Source of the DNA: Pinguiococcus pyrenoidosus
Taxonomy: Eukaryota; Sar; Pinguiophyceae; Pinguiochrysidales; Pinguiochrysidaceae
Assembly (NCBI GenBank): GCA_019677205.1
Contig: JAAMXY010001378.1
Coordinates: forward strand, 1 to 31,770
Reading direction: 5' to 3'
Length of the DNA: 31,770 nt
This document shows, one piece after another, positions 1 through 10,695 of this stretch; the first letter of the stretch is position 1, and each line of letters begins with the position of its first letter. A model generated the notes under the pieces. That model did no database searches. It was not told where the DNA came from and saw only the letters and a program-made list of their open reading frames with translations. Both the position numbers and the translations under genes were made by a program.

Positions 1-384
1 TCTATCCTCAAGTCCTAGTTCCAAGCCTTCACCAGCGGGCACATCAAAGAGAGGAATACAAAAGAAGTTTCTCCCCAAGAGAGTGTACCCGACCTGTTTC
101 TGTCCCCAACGCAAGTTCGAGTCGTGGGCCCAGTCTCATCAAGTCTTCGAAGCGCTCCGGGCTTCCCCCGCGTCTTGGAACGTGTGAGACTGAGAGTGGG
201 CACAGTTGGAGGCTAGCAACCATCCTTGATTCGGAGCAGCATCCGCTTCTCAGCGCCGAGCAGGAGCTGGGCAGATTCGGTACGTCTTCGACGTGGTGTC
301 CAGGAAAGCACAGCTCACAGTGGGAAGTCGACTCCGTCTCCATTGGGGCACGGCTCACGCGTCCTCGGCAGTGACCTTGGGCAG
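1..384. other. 5' flank of kinase gene, no gene seen
   Basis: No reading frame here looks like protein. Open frames on both strands change character abruptly and match no family. The frame that becomes the kinase N-terminus is open from 226, but the first well-placed ATG is at 385. The stretch probably holds the promoter and 5' UTR, and an upstream non-coding exon cannot be excluded. Confidence 0.3.
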
Positions 385-3300
385 ATGGACCAAGATGAAG
401 AATACGCGGCGTTTCTGTCACTTCTCGACCGTTTGTATCAGCACTGCGACGACGAGGGGCAGTGGGATGAGCTACAACGCTGGATAGAAGGCGGACGAGT
501 ACGGGACTTCGCAATCTCGTTGAGGAGCTCGAGGCCGGACGGCTGCGTTGACGAAGGAAAGCACGATTCGTTCCCTCCAGGGATTTACAGAAAGCTTCTT
601 CGAGCGGTCTCCGGCCTTCTGGCCTGTGAAAAGGTGAAAGCACCCATCTTGAATCCGCTGTAGGCTCATCTCTGACGAGGATTCTGAAGGCCAACCCGAC
701 TGTGCCTTCGATTGCTGCAAATGTTCTTATGGCGCTCCGGAGACTATCCGAGTTCGATCAAGGCGATCTCGCTTCTTCGTTTTCGGGGAGTGGACGCGCA
801 GAGCTTCGCGACTATGTGAGGCTCACTCTCGATCGTGCCGAGGTGGCGAACGATGAGTACGCCCAGCTGATCCTTGTGTTGTTGTATACCATCTACGAGT
901 CTTGTGAAGATCTCCGTGCGGGAGTGCGCGGAGACATCATCCGTTTCCTGAATGGGTTCAGCAGAAGCGGCAGGCAGCTTCGACATGCCCAGGTCCGTCC
1001 TGTTCTCGAGTTGCTGGGGCAAATCGTAGCAGGCATGAATCCCGTTCCACTGGAAAGTGAGGCATCCGCGAAGGACAGCCAGAAGATCAGCCAGCTGAAG
1101 ATCCTTCTCCAGCGCACTTTGCTAGGCCTGCATGCCACCAATGAAATGACCTTATGGCGGGACCAGGTTCCGGTGCTCAGTTTGTTTCATGCCGACCTTG
1201 TTTATTGCGTACTGGCAGTATTGGATCAGATTGCGCTTCACGAGCTTCAGTTTCAGGGTAGCCGCCCGCTGCCGCAAGAAGCAATAGCTTGCCAAGCAGA
1301 GGCAATCCAAAGGCTGCTGGACCACTGGCCAGACAGGTTCATGAGCAATACCCCAAAGCAAGTGCTCTTGCTTCATGAGCTTGAGCGGCTGCTTACGCAT
1401 GCGCTTCCAGAGCGGAGCGGTGGAGCAAACTGTGAGAATGACCTTCCTCAAAGTGTTCTCGAGGTCTTCGCGCGTGTCAGGGATCGCGTGGTTTCGCACC
1501 TCTGCAGTGTCCTGAAGGGAGACAACTTCCGGCCCTTGGAACGCGTGTTACTGATGTGGACAAATCCACGATTTGCAAGGCTACTGCAGCATCCAGGGCA
1601 TTCAAGTGCCGTAATCTTACCTCTACTCGAGGCGCTGGTTAGACCCGAGACGGACAGGGCAATAGCCACCACCGGGACCGTTGGCCATTGGAACCCAACG
1701 GTAAATCGTATGACCAAGCTGGTCTTGTCAAAGCTTTTAGAGGCGGACAGGCACGCTTTCACGAGGGCTGCAAACGAGCTTTTCAGTGGATGCTCTACAC
1801 AGCTCCCAGGAGGTAAAACTGCCGGCGTGGGATCCTCGAGCACCCTCCCAGCCTCGGAAGGTGCAACTCGCAATGCTTCCCGCGGGCGCCTACCAACGGC
1901 GTTCGCTGTCGAAGAAACTGGATGCAAGACCCGCGACGAAATCGCGGATACAACACTATCTTTAGCCGGTCGCCGGGCAATTCGTCCTGCCACAGGAATG
2001 GCCCATGCGATACGAACAGGAGGCAAACAGCCGCCTGTGACAATAACTGGAGTTGCGCCATGGGCGTTCAGTCCAGCGACCAGGCTCGGATTGAAGCGTG
2101 GTCAAGCCGCTCCTGGGGTGGCAAGCATTGGAGAAGCGTCCGTTGCCCCAGCAGATGCTCTCCAGCCCGATCAACAGCACGGAAGAACACCACCAGGGAG
2201 GCGTGTACCGGCTCCCAGAAGCATGGAAGGGCTACGGGAAGAGAGACGCCAGGAAGTACCGGGACATCGCAAACAAGAGACCGAAGATCCCGACCGCTGC
2301 AAAACTGCGACGGTGACCGTGACCAAGCCTTCGGCCGGTGAGCAGGCAACGGCTACCCGGGAAGTTGAAGTCTGCGGTCCAACAGAATCGATCACGGCCG
2401 ATGAAAGCGAACTCGGGCTGCAGTACGTTCTGTGCTACATGGAACGGCTTTCTGCGGAACACGAAGAAGTCAATGGTCAAGCGTGGCACTCCGCTTCGAT
2501 GGCACCTGCGCCTGTATTGCTGCCCGCCTTGAAGTTCCATGACCTCATCTGGGGGAAGGAACTTGGCTATGGAGCCTTCAGCCGAGTACGATACGCTCGT
2601 CGGGTCATTCGTGGTGGGGACCTCAGCAGGCAAGGTCGTTCGACGTGGCCTGAGTACGCAGTGAAGTGCATCGACGGGGAGAAAGTTAGGGAGGAAGGTT
2701 TGCAGCTCAATGTCTCACGAGAAATAGCGGTCTTAAGGATGCTTACTCACCCCGGGATAGCGCGTTTGGTTAGCAGCTTCGCGTACAAAGGAGACGCATA
2801 CCTCGTTTTGGAGTTCGCTTCCTTGGGTGATCTGCAATCTCTGATAAGCCGTCTTGGGGCCTTGCCTCAGCGGATATGCCGTTTCGTTTCAGGCAGTGTT
2901 GCCGCAGCTGTTTTGCACATTCACGATCTTGGTTTTGTGTACGGGGATCTCAAACCTGAAAATATCCTCCTGACTCAGACGGGACATGTGAAGATCACAG
3001 ATTTCGGTGCGTGCCAGCCTTTCTCTGTTGATGCATTGCAACGACTCAAGGAGAGAATACTGGAATCGAGAAGGCTTCGAAGTGGTGACTGGAGAGACGA
3101 GCTGGATGCACCCGGCGGCGTTGATTCCCATGCGTCGGATCTGGCTGCTTTCCGCGTTTCCGGACAAGGCAATTCTCAAGAGGACTTGAGGCAAGAGGAC
3201 TTAAAAGGAGAAGACCTTGGACATGAAGGCTTGTTTAAGCTGCTTTTCACTGACAGGCGGGTGGAGGGCACGGTTGCGTATCTTGCGCCCGAGATAGTGA

Positions 3301-4026
3301 AAGGCTCAAGCACCAGCACTTTGGGTGATGCGTACTCGCTCGGGTGCGTTCTATACCGCTTGCTGATGGGTAAACCACCGCAGTGGGGAGTTGAAATGGA
3401 AGAAGTGGCGGAACGCCAAGTACGTTTTGCAGAGCGAAGCGAAGATGATAAGTATCCTCAGAGGATCTTCTCCGCAAACACGCGTTCCGCCTGCTCGGGT
3501 CTACTGCGTGCGGACCCTTCCCAGAGACTGGGTATAGAAGCGTTTGCGCACCATGAATTCTTCGCAGAAGCCTCTGAATACAATGACGTGTTCACTCTGC
3601 ATCAGCTTGACTCGAGCGGCACGCCGGACTTTGTTTCCCTGTGTGAAAGCGCTGCAGGAATGTCAGAAGGAGATGCAGAGTGGAATCAGCGGACGTTTTC
3701 AAGAATCTGGGCGCCGCTACCAACGAAGTTCGAGTTCATGAATGACCACGCAGCTTTGATGGATGAAAATGGGCCTTCTGAATCAAGCGGTGTGCGGCTT
3801 CAAAATGGGTTCCGACTCCGTAACACAAGACTGGTGGAGGCAGGTCTGGGTGCCATCCCTGAGAGAAGTGAACGGGGAAGGCCTTTCGGAGGCCTTCTCC
3901 CGGATTCCAAAGGATCCGAAGGCGTCGCTCGAGGGGACAGTATGTAGCGCACTGCAAATACTTGATGCTCGAGGTCTCCAGCTGCTGCGACTGGCGCTAC
4001 CGAAAGAAGCAAACCAAGAAGCCTGA
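385..4026 (+). CDS. PDK1/AGC-like Ser/Thr kinase with long helical N-terminal region
   Basis: The kinase domain lies at about 2530-3560. It has a Gly-rich loop (GYGAFS), a catalytic Lys in YAVKCI, the catalytic loop YGDLKPEN (2940 on), DFG (3000-3008), GTVAYLAPE (APE at 3285-3293) and a C-lobe ending RLG...HHEFF as in PDK1 and other AGC kinases. The first two positions of the HRD motif read Tyr-Gly, so the usual Arg is missing. The DFG-to-APE segment is about 98 residues, against roughly 20-35 in most kinases, and holds three EDL repeats (3177-3233). About 600 residues of helical, ARM-like sequence and a charged linker precede the kinase. The start is taken at ATG 385. A 56-nt phase-0 intron (634-689, AAG|GTGAAA) best joins it to the main ORF at 690; a 38-nt alternative is 626-663. 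The main ORF stops at 3947, but a coding-looking second frame runs to 4026 and joins through a 61-nt intron (3820-3880). Family call is solid, ends are inferred. Confidence 0.8.
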
Positions 4027-4952
4027 CAAAAGCTTATCGAATGTGTCTGCTTCCAGACATGGGTCTTTTGGCTACCCTTTCGTGTCTCTGGTCTCCTCCT
4101 ACACACGTTCTACACTGCAAGAGCGACGTTTGTGAACGCTTCCTTCCTGTGGCCGTTTCGGGCAGACACCTACAAAGCTGTAGGAACAGTCGGGCCTCTT
4201 CCGAGCACCATGTTGGCCAAGGCGTTGTGCCTTGCCGCCTAGACAACACCAGGAGCAAAAAGATACTCGGAGGATATCCTTCCGCTCCTTGCTTCTTCGT
4301 ACCCAGCCCTTCCTTCTGCGAAAAAAGGGCAACCGAACAGCGGTGGGAGCGCAAAAGACTGAGCGAAGTCGCACGAGCTTTCCTTCTCCATAGTGAGCTC
4401 GAAGACGTTGTCAATAGGTACGAGCAATCTGTGCGGGAGCTGATTTGTCAAACCCCTCCTCTGGCGAATCATCCTGACGACATTGGGAAGGCCCGGTGTC
4501 GAGCAACCTAGTATTATGCAAACTCATCTGGCATGAACTGCGTACGGGAGACCGTAGCGCAAAAGCTTGACCCCCGCTAGAGAGTTAAGACGCTCGCTGA
4601 GTTATGCTGGGGAGCAGCTTTGTACCGCACGGGAAGCTGTGCGGGCACTGGTCCATGCCCCGAACAGTGCAACATCCTTGGCGACGACGTCGCCGCGGAA
4701 AGTAGAAGAAGTGGTCACATACTTTCCCCGCCGCAGGTTGCACTTGATTGCGATGCCAGCCGGCTCGAATATGGCCTTGTTCTGGCCAGCGATCGGCGCT
4801 GCCAACAGATCCCCTGCTGTTTTGGGATGGACCTGTAACTCGGCGTTGCCTCCAATAGACTTCCCCAAAAGGACACACCTTCAAGAGTTCATTATCGTCT
4901 TGTATCCCACGAAGTACTATTCGTATTCGCGTATGGAAGAAATTCCAAACAC
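4027..4952. other. Non-coding or decayed sequence after the kinase
   Basis: Short open stretches occur on both strands, for example 4320-4510 (+), which reads as a helical charged peptide ending in a stop at 4509, and 4860-4968 (+). None has a start, splice sites and length that make a convincing gene. The right-hand end may belong to the decayed kinase-like copy that is clear from 4953 on. Confidence 0.3.
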
Positions 4953-5850
4953 TTGGAAGAGCAAGTAGGGCTGTTGATGAGTAATCAAACACCAAGTGTG
5001 AGAAAACTCAATAAGCTTGTTGGTTTGCACGTGATCAATGCGACGGCGTTGTGGCGAGACCAAAGTGCCATTTTAGAGCAGTATCAGGATGACCTTGTCT
5101 CCTCTGTGCTGTTTCTACCAGATCAACCTGCTCTCTACCGGTTGCAGTCCTTGCATCATCAAAGCAGCGAGTCCTGGTGCTAAACTCAGGTAGCTTTTTC
5201 CTGCCAAATCGATTTTATCCTGCAGTTGTTAGGCTTCTGGTCAGTTTTGTCCGATAGGACTATGAGAATCTCCGCTTATCTTCTTGACAGCAGCCCGTAG
5301 GAGGGATGTGGTTAGTATGTCAGGGTGCCGCGGATCTCGAACAAGCTCCTAATCAAGAATCTTTCCACATCGGAAGCACCCGCTCTAGCAGGCGACAGCT
5401 CTTTCCCTGGAGCATTGAATGCAGGTGCGATATCACTTGATCCCGGTCGCGTCCAGTACCTCATGAAGACTCTCCCTCAATCGGTGAATGTCTTCGACCG
5501 CTTAGCTGTGGTAAGACATACATCTTTCCTTCCTCGAAATCTTGAATCATTACTCACTTTTGCGCGTTGCTGGTGTACCCATCTTATCGGCTCTGTGAAA
5601 CGAAAACGACGAAGTTCGATTTGACAGCATTGTTGGGATCAAACTGGAGTGGAACAGGTCGCGGCCGATCAAGTTCGACTTGCAGATCAGAGCGAAGCAT
5701 CCTTATTTCCAGACAGAATTCATCTCGAGATGCGTCATATATTGCGTGCAAGGATTCGTTGAATCCCGATTGCGAGCAAGACTAAGCTTGAAGGCATTTA
5801 GAGTCTACCCTCTTCAGACGGGCTTTAGACTTCACCAGCTTGCATAAAGT
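4953..5850 (+). pseudogene. Decayed copy of the neighbouring kinase's N-terminal region
   Basis: The translation at 4993-5166 aligns with 1087-1257 of the intact gene. Both share LxGLHxxNxxxLWRDQ followed by a run with DLV, then DQxAL. A second block at 5460-5590 (LPQSV, then a stretch ending in FAR) lines up with 1447-1590. The blocks are in order, but they sit in different frames with stops between them, and no kinase domain follows. A further open stretch at 5603-5850, lacking an ATG, reads as protein (VRFDSIVGIKLEW) without clear similarity. This looks like a tandem or local duplication that lost its kinase half and decayed. A spliced, still functional gene with short exons is less likely but possible. 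The similarity was seen by eye, not scored. Confidence 0.6.
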
Positions 5851-6284
5851 GTGCGTAACTACCAAGTGTGAAACACTGAATTCCAGGGCGCTTCGACCTC
5901 TAGTAAGGAAGCAGCTGTGGCAAGTAGTTCAGCGTGGAGCTAGTGTGCCTTTCCAAATGATTAGCCTCCGCTTCAAAAAGACTTCGGATTCAAGTCAAAG
6001 ATAACGAAACCTGGGACAGAACCATTTTCTATCAAGGAATCGGAAGTTCTTTGCGAACGGAGTCGAACTCCACAATTCCAGGCTAGAGCGGATAGCCCTG
6101 CATCCCTGCTTGACAGACTAGAACAAAGGAGTCCTTTTAATGACGTTCCATGCGATATGGCACCAACGCACGGCTTTCGCAGGTTGGACGGAGAAGAGAA
6201 ATCCAGATATTGTGTGCTAATTTGAAGAGAGAAAGGCGAGACTCCTCAATCGTATGGAATGCAGGGCTCATTCAAACCAATTCG
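5851..6284. other. Intergenic, no gene seen
   Basis: No convincing coding frame on either strand. The base composition is more AT-rich than in the neighbouring genes. It lies between the decayed copy and the end of the minus-strand PH-like gene. Confidence 0.3.
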
Positions 6285-7146
6285 TTAGAAATACTCGAAA
6301 GGCGAGCGCTTCAATAATGCGCGAATGTTCTGCTCTGGTATCAGACAGATCTCGGCTATGCTTTTGTAGTTATCCAGACTGCGCAAGTGTGTCAAAAGTC
6401 CCATGAGTCGTCGTTCCGCTTTCACAGTCACTTTGGTACGAAAGATCGCACCTGAAGAAGAGCTTTACGCTGTTTGAAAGCCTCGAGAAATGAGGAGACA
6501 TTTGCCAGGCCAAAACCCTCGACTTCTTCAATCTCTGGATCCTCGCAGAAGACGCGAATGATCGCGAACTCTGCCATGAGGCCTCTCCTTGTCATTCCTT
6601 GCTGAGCTGCGTCGAGAAGGAAATGAGATCTACATATCGAAACTCAAATTGAAGTCACCGCTTAGATAGCTTACCATCTACCTCTTCAACAGTCATCGAC
6701 GAGATCCGACGAAGGTCCAGACTAAGTACAGGAGGCGGCCTCATACCTGGACCGTGGCCCAAGCATACGATACGCAGGTCGTCCTCTGTCAGCAACCAGT
6801 ACTCTTTCCGCACCTCCATCTTGCGGATCGCTGCAAAGCAGCAATACAATGGCGAGCAAAAGGCAGGAATCGGCCATCCTCGACCGCCCTTGGCTTCGTA
6901 GATCAGCCGTTGCAATTGCGCGTCACCATTCAATAATTCGGGGCTCAGGGTAGTCCACGCAATTACAGCCTTCGCAGAAAGGGACGCCTTTGCCAGAACT
7001 TCATTGGGGATTTCAAAAGGACTCGATATGGGCGAAGATTCCATCGCCACTTCGCTTGGTCGTTCTTCCAAAACTGGGGGTAGCGAGCTCCGCGGATCAT
7101 CATGAAAGTTGCCTGCATGACTCCGTGCGTACAACCTCGCACTCAT
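6285..7146 (-). CDS. PH-like domain protein, three exons
   Basis: Exon 1 runs 7146-6675 and ends GATG|GTAAGC. A 104-nt phase-1 intron leads to exon 2, 6570-6452 (acceptor TGGCAG|AG). Exon 2 ends CAG|GTGCGA, and the best phase-0 acceptor puts a last exon at 6329-6285. The model gives 211 residues. The C-terminal half reads like a pleckstrin-homology fold: a basic strand EYWLLTEDDLRIVCL, then LSLDLRRISSM, then FAIIRVFCEDPEIEE, and a closing helix SSFLEAFKQRK. PH folds usually bind phosphoinositides or proteins at membranes, but no ligand residues can be named here. The N-terminus is uncertain: a splice acceptor (GTCAG) lies just upstream of the ATG, so earlier exons, perhaps including the ORF at 7375-7704, may belong to it. 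The last exon could instead start further upstream, since a coding-looking frame extends to about 6420. Confidence 0.55.
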
Positions 7147-7374
7147 TATACACTGACACGAGGCGAGATCTCAAGTGCTTTCAAATTTCAAGGGGTACTT
7201 TGAGAGCGAAGAGCATGTTGACGGAGATGGTGGTTCGTGCTATCGCCCTGGCCAGACGCGTGTCTCCCTTGCTCCCAGCCAATTATTTCCCCGCATTGCG
7301 TAGGATACAGGATCTGTGAATCAACATGACTTTTTAACATATGATGATAGTAATTTGAATATTCTCCACGACAA

Positions 7375-7704
7375 TCATTTGAGGATGCGCCCGCTAATGC
7401 AAGGCGAGGCAAATGACCGGACGTGCTGACGAGATCGATCGCATTGCAGTGAGTTCTCTCGCTCGTCGGATGCCCCGAAGGACTCTTCCGGATAATCAGC
7501 AGTCTTTTCTTCCTTGATACGGCGGCGATCAAGAGTCCGCTTCATTGCTCGGCGCTTGGCGATCCTTTTGCCAGCAGCCGGAACGCAAACTTCTGGTACG
7601 TCTTTGCGCTTTCCATTGCGCTTCCAGAATTTTGAGGTTCCATTGGGCCGGTGTTCCACAACTTCTTCGAGACCAGACCAAAAGCGAATCTTCTCGTCCG
7701 TCAT
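7375..7704 (-). CDS. Small basic protein or exon, unknown function
   Basis: An ORF of 109 codons starts at an ATG in a good eukaryotic context (GCCACC before the ATG at 7704). It reads MTDEKIRFWSGLEEVVEHR, then a strongly basic segment (KRIAKRRAMKRTLDRRRIKEEK) and an acidic tail. The frame is open further upstream to 7842, but that part is less protein-like. No family is recognised. It lies on the same strand as the PH-like gene and 229 bp upstream of it, so it could be that gene's 5' exon joined by an intron. The last 20 or so codons look like read-through into an intron. Confidence 0.4.
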   Translation of the reverse strand: MTDEKIRFWSGLEEVVEHRPNGTSKFWKRNGKRKDVPEVCVPAAGKRIAKRRAMKRTLDRRRIKEEKTADYPEESFGASDERENSLQCDRSRQHVRSFASPCISGRILK

Positions 7705-8486
7705 GGTGGCTACGCGTGTGAAGATGCGGTCATGATAGGGACGGAGTTCTGCGTTTTGCGCCAAGCTGTCTTGTCCTGGATTAAACTTTTTCGATAGCGT
7801 TCGTCTCCGTCGCTGACAGCCAGCCAAAAAAAAAAAGTGCAAACTCTACAATAATAGTGATGAAAAGAAGGGAGAAACGGAAAGAAAAATCGGAAGTATA
7901 GTAAAGAATGGAGATCGAATGCATAGACGGATTCTATTCGCCGAGGGATCCACACAGAATTTATCATTCCCATAAAGAATGCCATTACATACTCAATTTT
8001 CTTTTTGAACAAATCGAATCAAGTTTCTGTTTGACCCACCAGTGTACGTGCACTGCGATCGGTTTCGTCGGTTATATCTTGTGGTTTTGAGGGTTTTATC
8101 CAGTCAAGTGAGCTCTCCATCCTGTGTCTCTTTAATGACAGATATACTGCGATTCTTCTGCAGCCGCCGTTTTAGGGGATGTCAGAGAACGGAGAGTTTC
8201 AGCTTTCGAAGCAACCAGACAGTAACGGCGACCAAGTTTTCAAATTTACACGCAACGTTGGGCTGATCAATCTCAGCGCCGTACACACGCTGAAGTGCCT
8301 CAGGTTGTCAGAATTGTCAATTTGACATCTTTATGCTCTTGAAAGCTCCACCACTTAGGGAAAACCGCTCACTCATCAAACGCCGTCAAGCGCAAGTTAA
8401 AGACGCAGCGCAGCGTTTCCAGTCCTGGCCCTAACACGTCCAGACCGCAGCAAACAGATCTAATCACGCGAATCTGCTTTGTGAAG
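7705..8486. other. Divergent intergenic region
   Basis: This AT-richer stretch separates the minus-strand ORF (ATG at 7704) from the plus-strand acidic protein (ATG at 8487). It contains an A-run near 7828-7837 and no convincing coding frame. It presumably holds the two promoters. No specific motif can be assigned. Confidence 0.3.
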
Positions 8487-9642
8487 ATGGGTGCTGGAGC
8501 CAGCGTTCCCCAAGAGGGAGAGCTTACCCTTGATGAAGTCAAGGCAATTGCGACCGAGGCGGGGAAGGAATGGACCGAGGAGATGGAGAAGGTTTGTTTG
8601 CTTGATTTGAGATGGAAAGAGTAGCTGTGGCCAGCACGCAAAGATTGATCAGCAAAAGTTAGTTCGCCGAGCATGTGAGAGTGCGAAGGTCGACTTCGAA
8701 TCCTACGCGACTTGGGCATGAGTTGTTGACACTTGCAAGTGATCAAAGGAAACCCCAGAAACGAGGATTGAAGCGGGGCACAAGCTGCCCTTCTGTCAGG
8801 TCAGCCAGACAAGGTCTTTGCAAGTCGTGTGGTTCAGGTGACCGAGACTTTGCGTGCTACATTCCGGCAGCTTTGGGATGATTCGAAGTTGGGGTCTGTT
8901 GCAGTTGTTCTCAGAACGCGCTGACGCTCTTGAGCTAGTCTGATTGATTTCGGGGCGAAGTTGAGGCAACGGGTTGGGAGAAGGCGAGTGAATTGTGCAG
9001 TCTCATACAAGCTCTAAGCGGTCCCGAACGTAATAGAACTTCCAAGTAAATGCTGCCGACGGCAAGATTGCAGCCTCAGCGCTTGCATCGTACAAAGAAG
9101 AAGCAGCGCCAAGCGATGCACCGGCCGACCCCTCTTCTGGAGAGAGCAACGATCCTGTCGAATCAGCTCCTACCAACGATGGTGAAGCTGCCGAGGCAGA
9201 GCCGACAGCCGAAGAGGCCGCCGAGAGCGGCGCAGCCGAGAACGACGAGGTAGAAGGCGAGCCCGCTGCTGCCGAAGCACCGACCGAGGTAAGTCCGCCC
9301 AGAATGCCTCTCACTGTTTTGAGATGTCAATCGTGAGTATTGCTTTCCCTTGGACCAAAGGATCCTCCCCAGCAGCAGGAGCCTGAGAAGCCGGCTGAAG
9401 ACGTGAGCACTTCCATTCTCAAGTGCGATTCTTGCAGAACACTCCAGTAGCTTACAGGACCTCGTTGCCCGTTGTCCGAATAGGCCCCCCCCGCGGAAGA
9501 GGCACCTGCCAGCACTTCTGCTGAGGTAAGTGTTGCTTTCGGCTGGGTGGAGTGACATAGGATAAAAGAGAATCTCAGCGCTGCCTGCCGTACATCTTTC
9601 AAGGGTGGCGACGCGGCGGACAGCGCCCCAACGCAGGATTAG
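8487..9642 (+). CDS. Acidic Pro/Ala/Glu-rich protein with N-myristoylation-type start
   Basis: Five exons join with every intron in phase 0: 8487-8591, 9037-9288, 9361-9402, 9484-9525 and 9604-9642, giving 159 residues. Donors are GTTTGT, GTAAGT, GTGAGC and GTAAGT. The protein starts MGAGAS, the Gly2/Ser6 pattern of N-myristoylated proteins. A helical segment (LTLDEVKAIATEAGKEW) and an EF-hand-like core, NAADGKI, follow without the usual acidic ligands. The rest is a low-complexity Ala/Glu/Pro tail. Exons 3 and 4 are both exactly 42 nt and encode similar 14-residue acidic Pro-rich units. The first intron (445 nt) is far longer than the others and may hide a 66-nt phase-0 exon at 8838-8903 (starting VTETLRATFRQLW), which would make 181 residues. 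Function is unknown; a membrane-tethered, largely disordered protein is the reasonable inference. Confidence 0.6.
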
Positions 9643-9785
9643 CGAGACTTCTTCGCCTCGGTTCCTGCGAACCTACTCGTTTACAAGTCGCGTGTCTTCC
9701 ATTGGAATCCATCGCATGCAAGCCACCACGTAGCGAAAAGGTAGCACTTGACCCGAGCAGCAGCCCTCCTTGGCAGCCCGTTCGG

Positions 9786-10501
9786 CTAGAGGCGTGCTCC
9801 CTTGCTCAAGATCGCGTGGTGTAGCGCCTCATCTGCATGCCGGCGATTCGCAGTAAAAAGCATTCTCAATTGCAGCTCCTGGCATGGCTTCCTCTGGTTC
9901 TCCTTCGTCACACGTCTCCTTCGACTGCCCGATCCATGGCCACGCAGCACTACTGCATCATCAGAGCCGCCACAAAGGCTGGCCAAGGAACGCAGAATCG
10001 TCGAGTCGGCTCTTCTGTGTGTGCCCGTAAGGTGGATTGGGTTCACCGGCTCCTATGAGTTGCCGCGCAATTGGCAAAGGAGCTGCCTTCCGACAACCCT
10101 GCAGCGTCTTGGAACACTTCCTGCGGCCTGCCCTCGCCTCTTATGCCACGCCTCCCAGACTTCCGATCTTTGCCCCCGTTCGAGTGCGTCTCGAGGACAA
10201 AAGCGCCATCAGCCTGTTGGTCTTCCGCGACCGCAGCGCCATAGCACGGTGCGACTCGCGGAAGCGCGCTGCACCTGAGCTCACCGGTGTATCGAGTGGA
10301 CTTGCAAGTCCTTGAGAGGCCACTTCTGCGACCTGAGATAGAACCTGGATGCTGTAGGGTCCGGGTTGGGAGGATACACCGCGGAAGTCGCTTTCGCAGC
10401 AAAAGCGCCGTTGTCTCTGGGGTTCTCGGCCGGATCCGTACTGTGCTGGCCAATTCAGAGCTGCAGTGCCACTCTAGAGGGGCGGAGGTGGCAGATGTCA
10501 T
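9786..10501 (-). CDS. Unknown 152-residue protein, six exons with tiny introns
   Basis: Exons 10501-10473, 10440-10380, 10332-10285, 10213-10047, 10014-9954 and 9878-9786 join with matching phases (2, 0, 0, 2, 0) at GT-AG borders. Introns are 32, 47, 71, 32 and 75 nt. The result starts MTSATSAPLD and ends ILSKGARL. The N-terminal two thirds is low-complexity and Ala/Gly/Ser-rich. The C-terminal exon is helical (ELQLRMLFTANRRHADEALH). No family is recognised. An uninterrupted minus-strand frame, 10696-10043, overlaps exon 4 but crosses several of these good splice sites and reads less like protein. The gene is divergent from VMA21 (194 bp) and convergent with the acidic-protein gene (143 bp). 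The model depends on splice-site reading without homology, so the ends and small exons are tentative. Confidence 0.45.
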
Positions 10502-10695
10502 CTGTACACAGCAGCTCTCGGGGCGTGCCGTTTGCCCAGGGGCTGGACGTCGAAAGATCGTCACGCGACTCGCAATTCGGGTGTTGTTCAGCTCGCTAAC
10601 ACGCCACTCTCGCGAGTCGTCGTGGTGACGCCACAGAAGCGGCGCCTCCTGCGCTGTTCTGTGCATGACGAGCTTGCGTTGCCCTTCGCACAGCA
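10502..10695. promoter_or_regulatory. Compact divergent spacer upstream of VMA21
   Basis: 194 bp separate the inferred ATG of the minus-strand gene (10501) from the VMA21 ATG (10696). Any promoters for both must lie here or within the first exons. No TATA box or other clear element is visible. Confidence 0.3.

Noticed and set aside
44-694. 216-codon open frame on the minus strand
   Set aside because: It overlaps the kinase N-terminal exon on the other strand, has no family features, and is rich in Arg, Ser and Pro as expected of a shadow frame.
6435-6475. A 17-nt intron in the PH-like gene
   Set aside because: It would restore a longer coding frame, but 17 nt is implausibly short for this genome. 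A phase-0 intron from CAG|GTGCGA to a later acceptor explains the data without it, although a frameshift remains possible.
8680-8715. tRNA-like TTCGAATC sequence
   Set aside because: The flanking bases do not form the T-arm stem, and no anticodon arm or acceptor stem can be built around it.
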